Shown one piece after another: positions 10,001 to 18,178 of a stretch of DNA of 64,000 nt. Position 1 is the first letter of the stretch, and every line of letters begins with the position of its first letter. The notes beneath the pieces are model-generated. The model was not told where the DNA came from, made no database searches, and saw nothing but the letters and a program-made list of their open reading frames with translations. The DNA lies in the NCBI GenBank assembly GCA_910589305.1, contig CAJUTV010000013.1, positions 42,517 to 106,516 on the forward strand. Reading direction: 5' to 3'. The position numbers and the translations under genes were made by a program. This stretch comes from an uncultured Lachnospira sp. (GTDB taxonomy: Bacteria > Bacillota > Clostridia > Lachnospirales > Lachnospiraceae).

Positions 10001-11733
10001 GTTATTGCTTCATTTGCTGTACGGATTCTGGCATTCGTTCTACCACCATAACGAAATACCAATTCTTCAAATGAAAATGAACCAATTGTAGCACCTGTAC
10101 TACCCTTTACAACATCATCAGGATAAATACTATTAATTGTATCAACTGACAACTTATTGTTATATTTTGTATCATCAAGCTGTTCGCCGCCGAAATCCCA
10201 TACATCAACCTTGCCGTTTCCAACAAGCTCTGGATTCTCTGTTGCTGCTGGCTTATTAGAAACACTCATGCCGTGCATATAATACTCTGCACCGTCTGTT
10301 CCGCCCACTTTAAATGTCAACGTTGTAGCAACACCTGTATATGTAAAGGACATCGTTGAAAGTCCATCATTTTTATGACTGATAATAGACTTTGTATCTT
10401 CTTCAAATTTTCCTTTTTTGCTTGAAGCCTTAATTACACCAGCTTCATCTGCACCATACTCACAAAGATGGAATGTAATAGTTGCATCGCCTGCTACTTT
10501 TACATCAAATGTATCACCTTTTAAGATTGCAAGTCCATGCTGAGTGTCATGTGTATACATAGTACCAGCACTTGTCAGTGTCAAAAATCCATCTTTTGAA
10601 GTAACAGAACCATTTAACTGATTTGCACTGTCATAGCTAGCTGCAAGAACAGAACCATCTGAAAAATTATAATCATAAATGGTATCTTTTACAGCACCAT
10701 TGTCATCTGGTTTTTCTTCTGTGATAACATCTACCTTAATGATTGGAATATACATTGTCGCTTCTATTTTTAATGTCAATGTTGTTGGTTCTTCCTCTGT
10801 ATATTCAAATACAGCAGCACTTCCATCATTATGCCAGCATCCTTTTTGTACATCTACGGGCTGTGTATATGTTCCGTCGGCATCCGTCATTGTTAATGAA
10901 ATTGGTTGCTGTCCATTGTTATACAAACAATCCCCCACTGTTATCTTACTTGGACCATTAACCTTAATTTCAATATTATTATCTTTATTGACTTGAATAC
11001 CATGCTGTGCACCATTTAACTTAAAAGTTCCACCTGCAGCAGCTTTTACTGTAAGACCACCATAAACAAGGTCTTTAGAACCATCTGTTTCACTTGTAAT
11101 AATTGAATTATCACAAAAATTATAAGTCTTGCTTAAAGCTACAACTTCTATACATGGAATATACATTGTTGCTTCTATCTTTAATGTCAATGTTGTTGCT
11201 TCTTCCTCTGTATAGTTAAATACCATTGCACTCTCATCTTGGTGATAGCAGCCTTTTTTTGCTTCTGCTGGTTGTGTATATGTTCCGTCTGCATCGGTCA
11301 TTGTCAATGAAGCAAGTCCACTGTATTGACAATCCCCCACGATTATCTTACTTGGACCATTAACCTTAATCTCAATATTATTGCCTGCATTAACTTGAAT
11401 ACCATGCTGTGCACCATTTAATTTAAATGTTCCACCTGCAACAGCTTTTACTGTAAGATTACCATAAACTAAATCTTTAGAGCCGTCTGTCTCACCCGTA
11501 ATAATTGTATTGTCTCTGAAATCATAAAATGCATCGCCATCTTGTGATACAACAGTACCTTTTTTTCCTACATCTTCTGCTGCATAAATCGTTGATGAAA
11601 ATACATTTGATAATTCAGAGCCAGAAAATACTGTAGTTACAGACAACAATGCCGCTGCAATCGAAGCTGTAACTCTTTTTAATGCTCTTCTTTTCATTCT
11701 AGCACCATAACCCTTTCTGTGTTCTGTAAACAT
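7033..11733 (-). CDS. Large secreted pectinesterase with carbohydrate-binding-like repeats and dockerin-like tail
   Basis: Removes methyl esters from pectin outside the cell. Of 1566 residues, the first ~50 hold a signal peptide (Arg/Lys then a hydrophobic run, cleavage near YAAE). Two nearly identical ~140-residue modules follow (about 65-205 and 205-345), a third related module (355-505), more beta-rich and Fn3-like/carboxypeptidase-regulatory-like modules, then the pectinesterase domain from about 1084. Catalytic signatures are GRQDTLYG (~1294), GGTDYIFGG (~1319) and YFGRPW (~1388). Residues 1501-1566 are two EF-hand-like dockerin type repeats (DVNGDGVKNIIDA and DLNDDGKIDVADA). The ATG at 11733 lacks a clear ribosome binding site; ATG at 11697 (MKRRALKR) is an alternative. 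Divergent from an AraC regulator. Confidence 0.93.
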   Translation of the reverse strand: MFTEHRKGYGARMKRRALKRVTASIAAALLSVTTVFSGSELSNVFSSTIYAAEDVGKKGTVVSQDGDAFYDFRDNTIITGETDGSKDLVYGNLTVKAVAGGTFKLNGAQHGIQVNAGNNIEIKVNGPSKIIVGDCQYSGLASLTMTDADGTYTQPAEAKKGCYHQDESAMVFNYTEEEATTLTLKIEATMYIPCIEVVALSKTYNFCDNSIITSETDGSKDLVYGGLTVKAAAGGTFKLNGAQHGIQVNKDNNIEIKVNGPSKITVGDCLYNNGQQPISLTMTDADGTYTQPVDVQKGCWHNDGSAAVFEYTEEEPTTLTLKIEATMYIPIIKVDVITEEKPDDNGAVKDTIYDYNFSDGSVLAASYDSANQLNGSVTSKDGFLTLTSAGTMYTHDTQHGLAILKGDTFDVKVAGDATITFHLCEYGADEAGVIKASSKKGKFEEDTKSIISHKNDGLSTMSFTYTGVATTLTFKVGGTDGAEYYMHGMSVSNKPAATENPELVGNGKVDVWDFGGEQLDDTKYNNKLSVDTINSIYPDDVVKGSTGATIGSFSFEELVFRYGGRTNARIRTANEAITRYDTRNPITVEGTTLTGYVYSNNASPTAYVGLKAYPNDIITLYMGSNGGASTIYFESPSGKIQSAESAVEGRKLTFYATEYGEYKIYSINEKLVLYRAERTHTQPVVVSGSIDTTAAPSIGAYALNFKCTQTGESVQAEPNNGTYSVYLNENYDYTVSLVNANGFVIESATDLSIPNASGAKTFDIKIKAVDLVTVTGKVTGLSEEALKKVELSFVNTDKIYIPEYQITGDDITINLEKGVEYKIVADGINDYALKNMSTIKADVNGTQNIDFVAKPVYDVKMTFEGLSDAAKASAVVTFSNINEEGYNYTFNTSDAIKLRDGQYSVKVSGVGSEAVIQGITSNVKVNGKAVEKKVSFKPLSNWDFAVYNAGNPGIETIGEDKYYLGLQLSKANVAENKTYLLVNPAGTDQAGNPTEAGSVKVPVKKDDIVTISYCYCAGFSINGEVDVYSNSGSTSLIESTQYIAKEDGFVTLTAKPGKNADDTENKGQTYFTSIVVNPSIPYAEKVTVGADKQFKTINEAIEHVSKMQRTQDQRVQIVIDPGNYEEMLRIKVPNISLVNAAGKQSSIQLTNKGVDIAENVVRITSYYGHGYNYYSMGADSLYSEDVKKANQENGYLSNVNTGSGTTNNSYWNATVVVYANGFEADGIVFENSFNQYISAKEAADTVVCWETGSKGVRSTTVGDVSVQAKSFVERAAAIAILGNKAAFNKCKFIGRQDTLYGGADTKAVFEKCDILGGTDYIFGGMIAVFNRCNLVMNTSEAGTDVAYITATQQAGGRGYLMYECNITSTTPGVDTASATRSKPGYFGRPWAGNTSEAVFYNTTIETTDFPGSEGKSLIVPEGWNNSLGGPSPFMCEYGSKELSGEDNSSKRASWAQVLTEPKLDGGKTDITYEAFLDSETDKWTDELRSKGYLKNQEPVYCDVNGDGVKNIIDAVVLKKYIAQMKGYDIIEENSDLNDDGKIDVADAVILLKYLARVEEYVNKFDK
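10680..11535 (-). repeat. In-gene tandem duplication of a ~425-bp module
   Basis: Two consecutive modules of the pectinesterase, about 11107-11535 and 10680-11106, match closely at the nucleotide level, including shared stretches such as ACTTGAATACCATGCTGTGC on the plus strand. Both encode ...GAQHGIQVN...NNIEIKVNGPSK... modules. The high DNA identity suggests a recent duplication. Confidence 0.8.
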
Positions 11734-11743
11734 TGATTTACAG
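11726..11743. promoter_or_regulatory. Inverted repeat TGTAAA-N6-TTTACA over the pectinesterase start
   Basis: A perfect 6-bp inverted repeat with a 6-bp spacer covers the annotated ATG at 11733. Similar TTTACA half-sites recur at 11834-11866 and 11882-11889. It could be a regulator-binding site, although AT-rich DNA makes chance matches common. Confidence 0.35.
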
Positions 11744-11833
11744 TCACGAACTTTTCATAAAGTTTCTAATTTCTACGAATTTTCCCTCCTCCCAGAAACC
11801 TAAACTAAAACATTATTTTTTCACATATCAACC

Positions 11834-11866
11834 ATTTACAAAATTATCACATTCTTTTTTGTAAAT
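11834..11866. promoter_or_regulatory. Inverted repeat ATTTACAAAA-N12-TTTTGTAAAT between divergent genes
   Basis: Ten-base arms with a 12-bp spacer lie in the divergent intergenic region between the pectinesterase and the AraC-family gene. Position and symmetry fit an operator for the neighbouring regulator; binding is inferred only. Confidence 0.4.
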
Positions 11867-11891
11867 CTACCTTAATTTTTAGATTTACAAC

Positions 11892-11920
11892 TTGATTACA
11901 GATTTTTTTAGATATATAAT
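11892..11920 (+). promoter_or_regulatory. Promoter for the AraC-family regulator
   Basis: TTGATT (11892-11897), 17-nt spacer, TATAAT (11915-11920), placing transcription start near 11927 and leaving a ~38-nt leader before the ATG at 11965. Confidence 0.7.
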
Positions 11921-11964
11921 ATTATTTAGTAAAAATGTTCAATAATTGCTTAGGAGAATTGTAT

Positions 11965-12792
11965 ATGTTGTCAAGATTTGAAATCAATAAAGATATTAAA
12001 AAAAGAGGACAGTCTATGTACTCTCCTCATATTCATTCTTACTGTGAATTATTTTACCTTCTTAAAGGACATTGTGACTTTTTGCTTGGTGACAGGACAT
12101 TTTCTTTAATTGAGGGAACCATTGTACTGATACCGCCAAATACTCTGCATAAGACAACCTATGCACATAATGAACTTTGTGAGCGGATTAATATTGAATT
12201 TACATACGACTATGTATCCAATCTTGACAAATGTTTTGGAAATTTATGGATAAATACAAATGCCTTTAGTAATTTCATTTATATTACGCCAGAATGTCGG
12301 GAATCTATCAATGCACAGCTTGATAACCTTATCAATGAGACTCATATAAAAGATATATTTTCCGATTATCTTATAAAGATATATTTTGAATCCATTATAT
12401 TACAATTAATTAGAATACGAGAAGAACCTTCTGTTTTTACTATTAATAACAATACAATCATTGTTGATAAATCCATCAAAAAAGCACTTCAATATATTGA
12501 TAATTATTATTATGAAAATATCACCTTAACACAAATAGCAGATATGTTAGGGCTTAATCCTTCTTATTTTTCTAACAAATTTAAAACAATTAATGGAATT
12601 GGCTTTAAAGAATATTTGAACATGGTAAGAATCCGACATGCTGAACAGCTCCTTATTGAAACAAATTTTGATATCACTAATATAGCACTTCAATGTGGAT
12701 TTGAAAGCAGCAACTATTTTGGCGATTCTTTTAAGAAAATTCATCATACTTCGCCAACTCAATTTAGAAAATTAAAAGGAAATGTAAAATAA
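11965..12792 (+). CDS. AraC-family transcriptional regulator
   Basis: A 275-residue DNA-binding regulator. The N-terminal half looks like an AraC-type cupin sensor (HIHSYCELFYLLKG near residue 21, then IPPNTLHKT). The C-terminal ~100 residues form two helix-turn-helix motifs of the AraC/XylS class (LTQIADMLGLNPSYFSNKFK and ITNIALQCGFESSNYFGDSFK), ending with the typical SPTQFRK. The start is ATG at 11965 because AGGAGA lies 7 nt upstream, while the ATG at 11935 has none. It is divergent from the pectinesterase, so control of pectin genes in response to a sugar is a reasonable inference. Confidence 0.92.
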   Translation: MLSRFEINKDIKKRGQSMYSPHIHSYCELFYLLKGHCDFLLGDRTFSLIEGTIVLIPPNTLHKTTYAHNELCERINIEFTYDYVSNLDKCFGNLWINTNAFSNFIYITPECRESINAQLDNLINETHIKDIFSDYLIKIYFESIILQLIRIREEPSVFTINNNTIIVDKSIKKALQYIDNYYYENITLTQIADMLGLNPSYFSNKFKTINGIGFKEYLNMVRIRHAEQLLIETNFDITNIALQCGFESSNYFGDSFKKIHHTSPTQFRKLKGNVK

Positions 12793-12793
12793 T

Positions 12794-12846
12794 AGGCTGT
12801 CACAAAATAAATGTTAAATCTTTTTATTTTGGACAGCCTTTTTAAT
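12794..12846 (+). terminator. Rho-independent terminator after the AraC gene
   Basis: AGGCTGTC-CAAAATAA pairs with TTATTTTG-GACAGCCT, followed by a TTTTT run. It begins 2 nt after the stop codon. Confidence 0.85.
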
Positions 12847-12929
12847 TTTAATTATTCAATAATAATACTAGCTAATTATTAATTTTTATTATTTAATTTT
12901 TATTATTTTAATTCTATTATATCTTAATT

Positions 12930-13196
12930 TTATTCTGTTACATCTTCTGCCTTTTCATACGCTTCAAGAACAATTGCCTGTAAACGGTCTCTTGTAGCTG
13001 TATTAATTGGGTGAGCAATATCTCTATATTCTCCGTCAGCAGATTTTCTGCTAGGCATAGCGATAAACAATCCTTTTTCACCCTCAATCACCTTAATGTC
13101 ATGTACCACAAATTCATCATCAATAGTAACAGAGACTACTGCCCTCATTTTACCTTCTTTATCAATCTTTCTTACACGTACATCTGTAATATTCAT
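12930..13196 (-). CDS. spoVG: Septation/sporulation regulator SpoVG
   Basis: SpoVG is a small site-specific DNA/RNA-binding regulator that affects septation and stage V sporulation. The 88 residues show the family's conserved MNITDVRVRK start, the central GLFIAMPSRK and YRDIAHPIN, matching known SpoVG almost end to end. The start at 13196 follows the family; two residues more (ATG at 13202) are possible, and neither has a strong ribosome binding site. It stands alone between the AraC gene and the glgC-glgD unit. Confidence 0.96.
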   Translation of the reverse strand: MNITDVRVRKIDKEGKMRAVVSVTIDDEFVVHDIKVIEGEKGLFIAMPSRKSADGEYRDIAHPINTATRDRLQAIVLEAYEKAEDVTE

Positions 13197-13515
13197 AAGC
13201 ATTGCTACTAAAAATATATTATAAATATATCCTAGATGATTACTGTTTCATTATGTATGCTTTTGAAGATAACTATATCCTTCTATTCGCTGTTTTGATA
13301 GTTTTACCAAACACATTATACACTCCACAGTCATAACTTCCCGACAAACCATCGGTACATACCTATAAATTCATTATCTGATTAGATATAGGTTCTCATC
13401 TAAGTAGCTTCTCCTTTCTTAATATTCTGATTATTTTAATATTTAACTTTTTTAGATATTTTTGATTATATTGCCCCATATTTATCAATATTTTTTGTTA
13501 TTGAAAGCATCCTTT
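13197..13515. other. Intergenic region between glgD and spoVG
   Basis: About 320 bp, AT-rich, containing upstream sequence of spoVG and the 3' side of glgD. I see short imperfect dyads but no convincing terminator, promoter consensus or gene. Confidence 0.5.
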
Positions 13516-14631
13516 TTAACTGTATATAGGATTATCCTCAACAACAATCATTGGACTATTTTCACCAACATATCTACTATTTGCTTTTATTGTACTGCCG
13601 CTTTCAATAATGCAGTTTTCAATATACGAATTATCCCCTATATATGCATCATTTAAAATAATACAATTTTTTACTATACTGTTATTTCCAATATATATCT
13701 TCTTAAATAATACTGAGTTTTCAACGGTTCCATTTACAATGCAGCCACTTGAAACAAGGCTATTCTTTACATCAGAACCATGATTATATTTTGCAGGTGG
13801 CAAATCATCAACTTTTGTATAAATATCTGGATATTCCTTAAAGAAACGATTTCTCACTTCTCTGTCAAGGAAATTCATATTCGTTTTATAATATGCTTCA
13901 ACTGTTGAGATATTGCTCCAATATGACTCTAGCTTATACCCATATATTTTCTTGATATTTTTATAGCGCATAAGTATGTCTCTGACAAAATCATGACGGT
14001 CTTCTTCCGCAGCCTTCTCAATCAACTCGATAAGCAATCTTCTTCTTATGATATAAACACCTGTTGAAACCGTAGACAAATTAGTCTCTAAAGGCTTTTC
14101 ATCAATCTCTGTGATGCGTCCTTCCTCTGTCATTGAAACAACACCATATCGATTGATGTCAGAACGGTCTTCCATCTTTTTTACAACCATTGTAATATCT
14201 GCTTTTTTCTCAATGTGATACTCTAAAACTTTATTGTAATCAAGTTTATATACACCATCACCAGAAGCAATTACCACGTATGGCTCATGGCTTGTCTTTA
14301 AAAAATGTAAGTTCTGATACAATGAATCAGCAGTTCCTCTATACCAATAACTGCTATCGGCTGTTATTGTTGGCGTAAATACATACAATCCGCCTTGTTT
14401 TCTACCGAAATCCCACCACTTTGATGAACTTAAATGTTCGTTGAGTGAACGGGCATTATACTGTGTAATAACGGCAACTTTCTGAATCTTAGAATTTGCC
14501 ATATTACTCAGTGCAAAATCAATACATCTATAACTACCTGCAACCGGCATAGCTGCTATTGCGCGCTTATTGGTAAGCTCTTTCATCAACTTGTTATTAC
14601 CGCCGGCTAATATAACTCCTATTGCTTTCAT
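13516..14631 (-). CDS. glgD: Glucose-1-phosphate adenylyltransferase, GlgD subunit
   Basis: A 371-residue paralogue of GlgC that forms the second subunit of the heteromeric ADP-glucose pyrophosphorylase of Firmicutes glycogen synthesis. It has the nucleotidyltransferase fold (N-terminal VILAGGNNKLMKELT) and a C-terminal left-handed beta-helix of hexapeptide repeats (GNNSIVKNC, GDNSYIENC). The N-terminal phosphate loop is degenerate compared with GlgC (GGNNKLMK in place of GGxGSRL), as usual for GlgD. Its ATG overlaps the glgC stop by 4 nt (ATGA), so the two are translationally coupled. Confidence 0.95.
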   Translation of the reverse strand: MKAIGVILAGGNNKLMKELTNKRAIAAMPVAGSYRCIDFALSNMANSKIQKVAVITQYNARSLNEHLSSSKWWDFGRKQGGLYVFTPTITADSSYWYRGTADSLYQNLHFLKTSHEPYVVIASGDGVYKLDYNKVLEYHIEKKADITMVVKKMEDRSDINRYGVVSMTEEGRITEIDEKPLETNLSTVSTGVYIIRRRLLIELIEKAAEEDRHDFVRDILMRYKNIKKIYGYKLESYWSNISTVEAYYKTNMNFLDREVRNRFFKEYPDIYTKVDDLPPAKYNHGSDVKNSLVSSGCIVNGTVENSVLFKKIYIGNNSIVKNCIILNDAYIGDNSYIENCIIESGSTIKANSRYVGENSPMIVVEDNPIYS

Positions 14632-15902
14632 ACGTTGTCACCTGCCTTAATTATTACGCCGCCACTTACAAGTGCGCCTTCTGGATAATCTTCTAACATT
14701 GTTTCACCGGATATCGCTGTATTCTTTCCAATTTTAACATTATCTGGAATAACAGAACATTCACCTATTGTCACAAGACCAGAATTATATATCTTTGGTT
14801 TGTGCACATTTTCTGCTTCCTCACCAACACCAAGTTCAACATTATTACCAATGACAACCTCCTCAGCAATAATTGACTTATTGATAACGGTATTTTTTCC
14901 AATTACAGAATCCTGCATAATAATGGAATCTTTTACTACAGCCCCCTCTTCAATTACAACTCCTGAACCAATAACGGAATTATAAACTTTTCCGTATATC
15001 TCACTGCCATCTCCTATAATGCTCTTTTCAATATATGCATCTGCTGCAACATACTGTGGCGGAATGGCATCGGTTTTTGTGTATATCTTCCAGAACTCCT
15101 CGTACAAATTGAATACTGGTATAATATCAATAAGCTCCATATTGGCCTCCCAATAAGAACTTAATGTACCTACGTCCTTCCAATAGCCATTATACTCATA
15201 TGCAAAAATCCTCTTATTATTTTCAAAGCAATATGGAATAACATGTTTGCCAAAATCACACTCATTTTGGTCTTTTAATTTTACTAATGCTTCCTTAAGA
15301 ACTTTCCAGCTAAAGATATAAATTCCCATCGATGCAAGATTGCTCTTAGGATTTTCTGGCTTTTCTTCAAACTCTATAATTTTGTTATCCGAGTCCGTAA
15401 CAACAATACCAAATCTGCTTGCTTCCTCAATTGGTACAGGCATAGCTGCTATTGTTATATCTGCATTGTTAGCCTTATGATAGTCTAACATAATCTTATA
15501 ATCCATTTTGTATATATGGTCTCCTGAAAGAATCAATACATAATCTGGATTATACTGCTCCATGTACTCAAGATTTTGATAAATCGCATTTGCTGTACCT
15601 GTGTACCACTCACTATTTGCACTCTTCTCATACGGTGGAAGAACTGTTACACCTCCAACATTGCGGTCCAAATCCCAAGGAATACCAATTCCTATATGTG
15701 TATTAAGTCTCAATGGCTGATACTGTGTAAGCACACCAACCGTATCAATACCTGAATTAATACAATTGCTCAATGGAAAATCAATGATGCGATACTTTCC
15801 ACCAAACGCTACTGCCGGCTTAGCAACCTTAGCAGTCAACACGCCAAGCCTGCTGCCTTGTCCTCCTGCCAATAACATGGCAATCATTTCTTTTTTAATC
15901 AT
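14628..15902 (-). CDS. glgC: Glucose-1-phosphate adenylyltransferase, GlgC subunit
   Basis: Makes ADP-glucose from ATP and glucose-1-phosphate, the committed step of glycogen synthesis. Its 424 residues show the intact phosphate-binding loop LLAGGQGSRLG (residues 10-20), KPAVAFGGKYRIIDF, WYTGTANAIYQN, LSGDHIYKMDY and the sugar-binding EEKPENPKS, then hexapeptide repeats of a C-terminal beta-helix. Start ATG at 15902 has GAGGTGAGAGC upstream. No other glycogen gene (glgA, glgB, glgP) is in the window. Confidence 0.97.
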   Translation of the reverse strand: MIKKEMIAMLLAGGQGSRLGVLTAKVAKPAVAFGGKYRIIDFPLSNCINSGIDTVGVLTQYQPLRLNTHIGIGIPWDLDRNVGGVTVLPPYEKSANSEWYTGTANAIYQNLEYMEQYNPDYVLILSGDHIYKMDYKIMLDYHKANNADITIAAMPVPIEEASRFGIVVTDSDNKIIEFEEKPENPKSNLASMGIYIFSWKVLKEALVKLKDQNECDFGKHVIPYCFENNKRIFAYEYNGYWKDVGTLSSYWEANMELIDIIPVFNLYEEFWKIYTKTDAIPPQYVAADAYIEKSIIGDGSEIYGKVYNSVIGSGVVIEEGAVVKDSIIMQDSVIGKNTVINKSIIAEEVVIGNNVELGVGEEAENVHKPKIYNSGLVTIGECSVIPDNVKIGKNTAISGETMLEDYPEGALVSGGVIIKAGDNV

Positions 15903-16444
15903 GCTCTCACCTCTGATGAATAAATTTTACCTGTCATTAAGATATTATGATTATAACATATTAACAGTGTTAAGTAAAAGAATTTTTCATTTTTTTTACT
16001 ATTTTTTTAACAATATATTTATGCCAAAATAGTTGTGTATTTTAAACATATAAACTTATTTACCAAATGAATAAATTTATAAGAAAATTACACTATTCTT
16101 TTTACAATATGACACGATAAAATTGTTAACTTGTCTTTATATATTTATTTTATCTCTACAACATAAATGCTAAAAATAACAAAAAAGTTGAATTATTTTG
16201 TTTTGAGAGTTACTATATTTATTATACTATGTTTGCATTGTTGACGAATGATTTATCATTTCATTGCAGCATAGAATTTACAAAAATTTATCAAAATATG
16301 ATAAACTAAAATATTTAATTTTTTTTAACAGGCTGAACCTTGCAAAAATCCGTACAGAAATGTAGTATTTGTATGAAAATAAATTTTTCACACATAAGTT
16401 TGTGCTTACTAAACTCGCAGGTTGAGCAAGAATGGAGGATTTTT
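15903..16444. other. Divergent intergenic region glgC / murC
   Basis: About 540 bp of AT-rich DNA separating glgC (minus) and murC (plus). The last ~35 bp are the leader repeat annotated at 16410-16447. Apart from that I see no gene or strong hairpin. Confidence 0.5.
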
Positions 16445-16447
16445 ATG
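16410..16447 (+). repeat. Leader repeat, copy 1 (murC ribosome-binding region)
   Basis: This 38-nt stretch ending in the murC ATG matches 18141-18178 upstream of the DnaD-domain gene with only a few differences, sharing CAGGTTGAGCAA and AATGGAGGATTTTTATG. Confidence 0.85.
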
Positions 16448-17824
16448 TATCATATTAATTTTAACCATCCCATTCATATTCATTTTATTGGAATTGGGGG
16501 AATCAGTATGAGTGGGCTTGCACATATTCTTTTAGACAGAGGATTTACTGTTTCTGGCTCGGATATGCGTCAATCTGCACTCACAAAAGAACTTGAAGAC
16601 AGTGGTGCTACCGTGTTTTACTCTCATATGCCTTCCAATATTACAAAAGACATTGATACAGTCGTCTACACAGCTGCTATATCAGACTCAAATCCTGAAC
16701 TTGTCACCGCAAAAAAACTTAATTTACATATCCTTACAAGAGCACAGCTTTTAGGACAACTTATGACCAACTACTCTACAGCTATCAACGTTGCAGGTAC
16801 ACATGGCAAAACGACAACAACTTCTATGATTGCTGAAATTTTGATAAACGCAGACTGTGACCCTACCATTTCTGTGGGTGGTATCCTTTCTAGTATCCAT
16901 GGAAATATCCGTGCAGGAAAATCCGACATTTTTCTTACAGAAGCCTGTGAATATACCAATAGTTTTCTCTCTTTTCACCCTACACTCAATGTTATCTTAA
17001 ATGTCAAAGCCGACCATCTCGACTTTTTTAAAGATATTGACGATATTCGTCATTCTTTTCGACTATTTAATGAGCTTCTTCCTGATGATGGAACAATTGT
17101 TATCAACACAGATATTGACGACTATACTTATTTTTATGAGGGGCTTAACTGTGATGTTATCACTGTTGGCTCTAATCCAGATATAAGCAAATATAGCGCC
17201 GCTAACATCAACTATAATTCAACTGGCTGTTGTTCTTACGATTTACTGATTGATAAAATCACTGTAGACCATGTTGAACTTTGCGTACAAGGACTGCATA
17301 ATGTATACAATTCTTTAGCGGCTATTGCAGTCGGCATCAAACTTGGAATGAATATAGAACAAATTAAAGATGGGCTGAAACATTTTACAGGAACAGACCG
17401 CCGTTTTCAAATCAAAGGCTCTTTTGACGGCATCACTGTTGTTGACGATTACGCACATCACCCAGACGAAATTACTGCAACATTAAATGCTGCTTTACAT
17501 TATCCACATAATAAAATATGGTGTGTATTTCAGCCACATACGTATTCAAGGACAAAAGCTCTCCTTAAGGACTTTGCAAAAGCGCTCTCTGTCGCTGATG
17601 TTGTTGTTCTTACTGATATATATGCTGCAAGAGAACAAAATCATTTTGGAATCAGCTCTACAGATTTGCAAGAAGAAATTAAAAAATTCAACACAACATG
17701 TTATTATATGAGTTCTTTTGAAGAAATAGAAAATTTTTTGAAAAAAAATTGTATCAACGGTGATTTGTTGATAACTATGGGAGCTGGTGATATTTATAAA
17801 GTGGGTGAATCCCTTATAAAATAA
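16445..17824 (+). CDS. murC: UDP-N-acetylmuramate--L-alanine ligase MurC
   Basis: Adds L-alanine to UDP-MurNAc in cytoplasmic peptidoglycan precursor synthesis. The 459 residues match the family length. It shows the N-terminal IHFIGIGGISMSGLA Rossmann loop, the ATP-binding AGTHGKTTTTSMIAE near residue 113, NVKADHLDFF, and DDYAHHPDEI near 340 with the C-terminal domain following. The start is ATG at 16445, with GGAGG 6 nt upstream; the frame extends 35 codons further but without a ribosome binding site. Confidence 0.97.
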   Translation: MYHINFNHPIHIHFIGIGGISMSGLAHILLDRGFTVSGSDMRQSALTKELEDSGATVFYSHMPSNITKDIDTVVYTAAISDSNPELVTAKKLNLHILTRAQLLGQLMTNYSTAINVAGTHGKTTTTSMIAEILINADCDPTISVGGILSSIHGNIRAGKSDIFLTEACEYTNSFLSFHPTLNVILNVKADHLDFFKDIDDIRHSFRLFNELLPDDGTIVINTDIDDYTYFYEGLNCDVITVGSNPDISKYSAANINYNSTGCCSYDLLIDKITVDHVELCVQGLHNVYNSLAAIAVGIKLGMNIEQIKDGLKHFTGTDRRFQIKGSFDGITVVDDYAHHPDEITATLNAALHYPHNKIWCVFQPHTYSRTKALLKDFAKALSVADVVVLTDIYAAREQNHFGISSTDLQEEIKKFNTTCYYMSSFEEIENFLKKNCINGDLLITMGAGDIYKVGESLIK

Positions 17825-17859
17825 AATTTTTGATGTCTTATTTCACACAATTATTGATA

Positions 17860-18028
17860 TTATCCACATTATCCACATGCATCTTTTTAAAAAGCAAACG
17901 ATGCATGTGGATTATTTTGTGGATAACTATTCTTTTTGAAACCCCACATTTTTCTAATATATTCCAAATTTAAAAAGTCATATCCACTTTTTCCACATTA
18001 TCCACAAAGTTTTTCACAATTTTCCACT
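17860..18028. promoter_or_regulatory. Cluster of DnaA boxes
   Basis: Four perfect TTATCCACA boxes: 17860-17868, 17869-17877, 17998-18006 on the plus strand and 17918-17926 on the minus strand. Near matches include TGTGGATTA at 17906-17914, TATCCACTT at 17981, TTTTCCACA at 17989-17997 and TTTTCCACT near 18020. They sit between murC and a promoter that drives a DnaD-domain gene and a helicase-loader gene. DnaA binding is a direct expectation from the consensus; whether it acts in regulation, titration or initiation is inference. Confidence 0.8.
17871..17912 (+). terminator. Long hairpin after murC, possible terminator
   Basis: ATCCACATGCATC (17871-17883) pairs perfectly with GATGCATGTGGAT (17900-17912), a 13-bp stem with a 16-nt AT-rich loop, then TATTTTG. 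It lies 46 nt after the murC stop and shares bases with two DnaA-box sequences. Confidence 0.55.
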
Positions 18029-18031
18029 TGT

Positions 18032-18059
18032 TTGACTTATTTCCCCACTATGTTATAAT
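18032..18059 (+). promoter_or_regulatory. Promoter for the DnaD-domain / helicase loader unit
   Basis: TTGACT (18032-18037), 16-nt spacer, TATAAT (18054-18059). It begins 26 bp after the last perfect DnaA box. Confidence 0.75.
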
Positions 18060-18140
18060 ATGGCTACTTTGAAAGTTCACTTATGAAACAGCAATTTTAT
18101 TGATATAAAAACGGCATAGAAAAAGACATAAAGAAGTTTT

Positions 18141-18178
18141 TAAACTCACAGGTTGAGCAACAATGGAGGATTTTTATG
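18141..18178 (+). repeat. Leader repeat, copy 2 (DnaD-domain gene ribosome-binding region)
   Basis: Second copy of the 38-nt leader seen before murC at 16410-16447, again ending in AATGGAGGATTTTTATG with the start codon at the same place. Confidence 0.85.

Noticed and set aside
17860..18059. Chromosome origin oriC
   Set aside because: DnaA boxes are present, but dnaA, dnaN, rpmH and a clear unwinding element are not in the window, so only a DnaA-box cluster is claimed.
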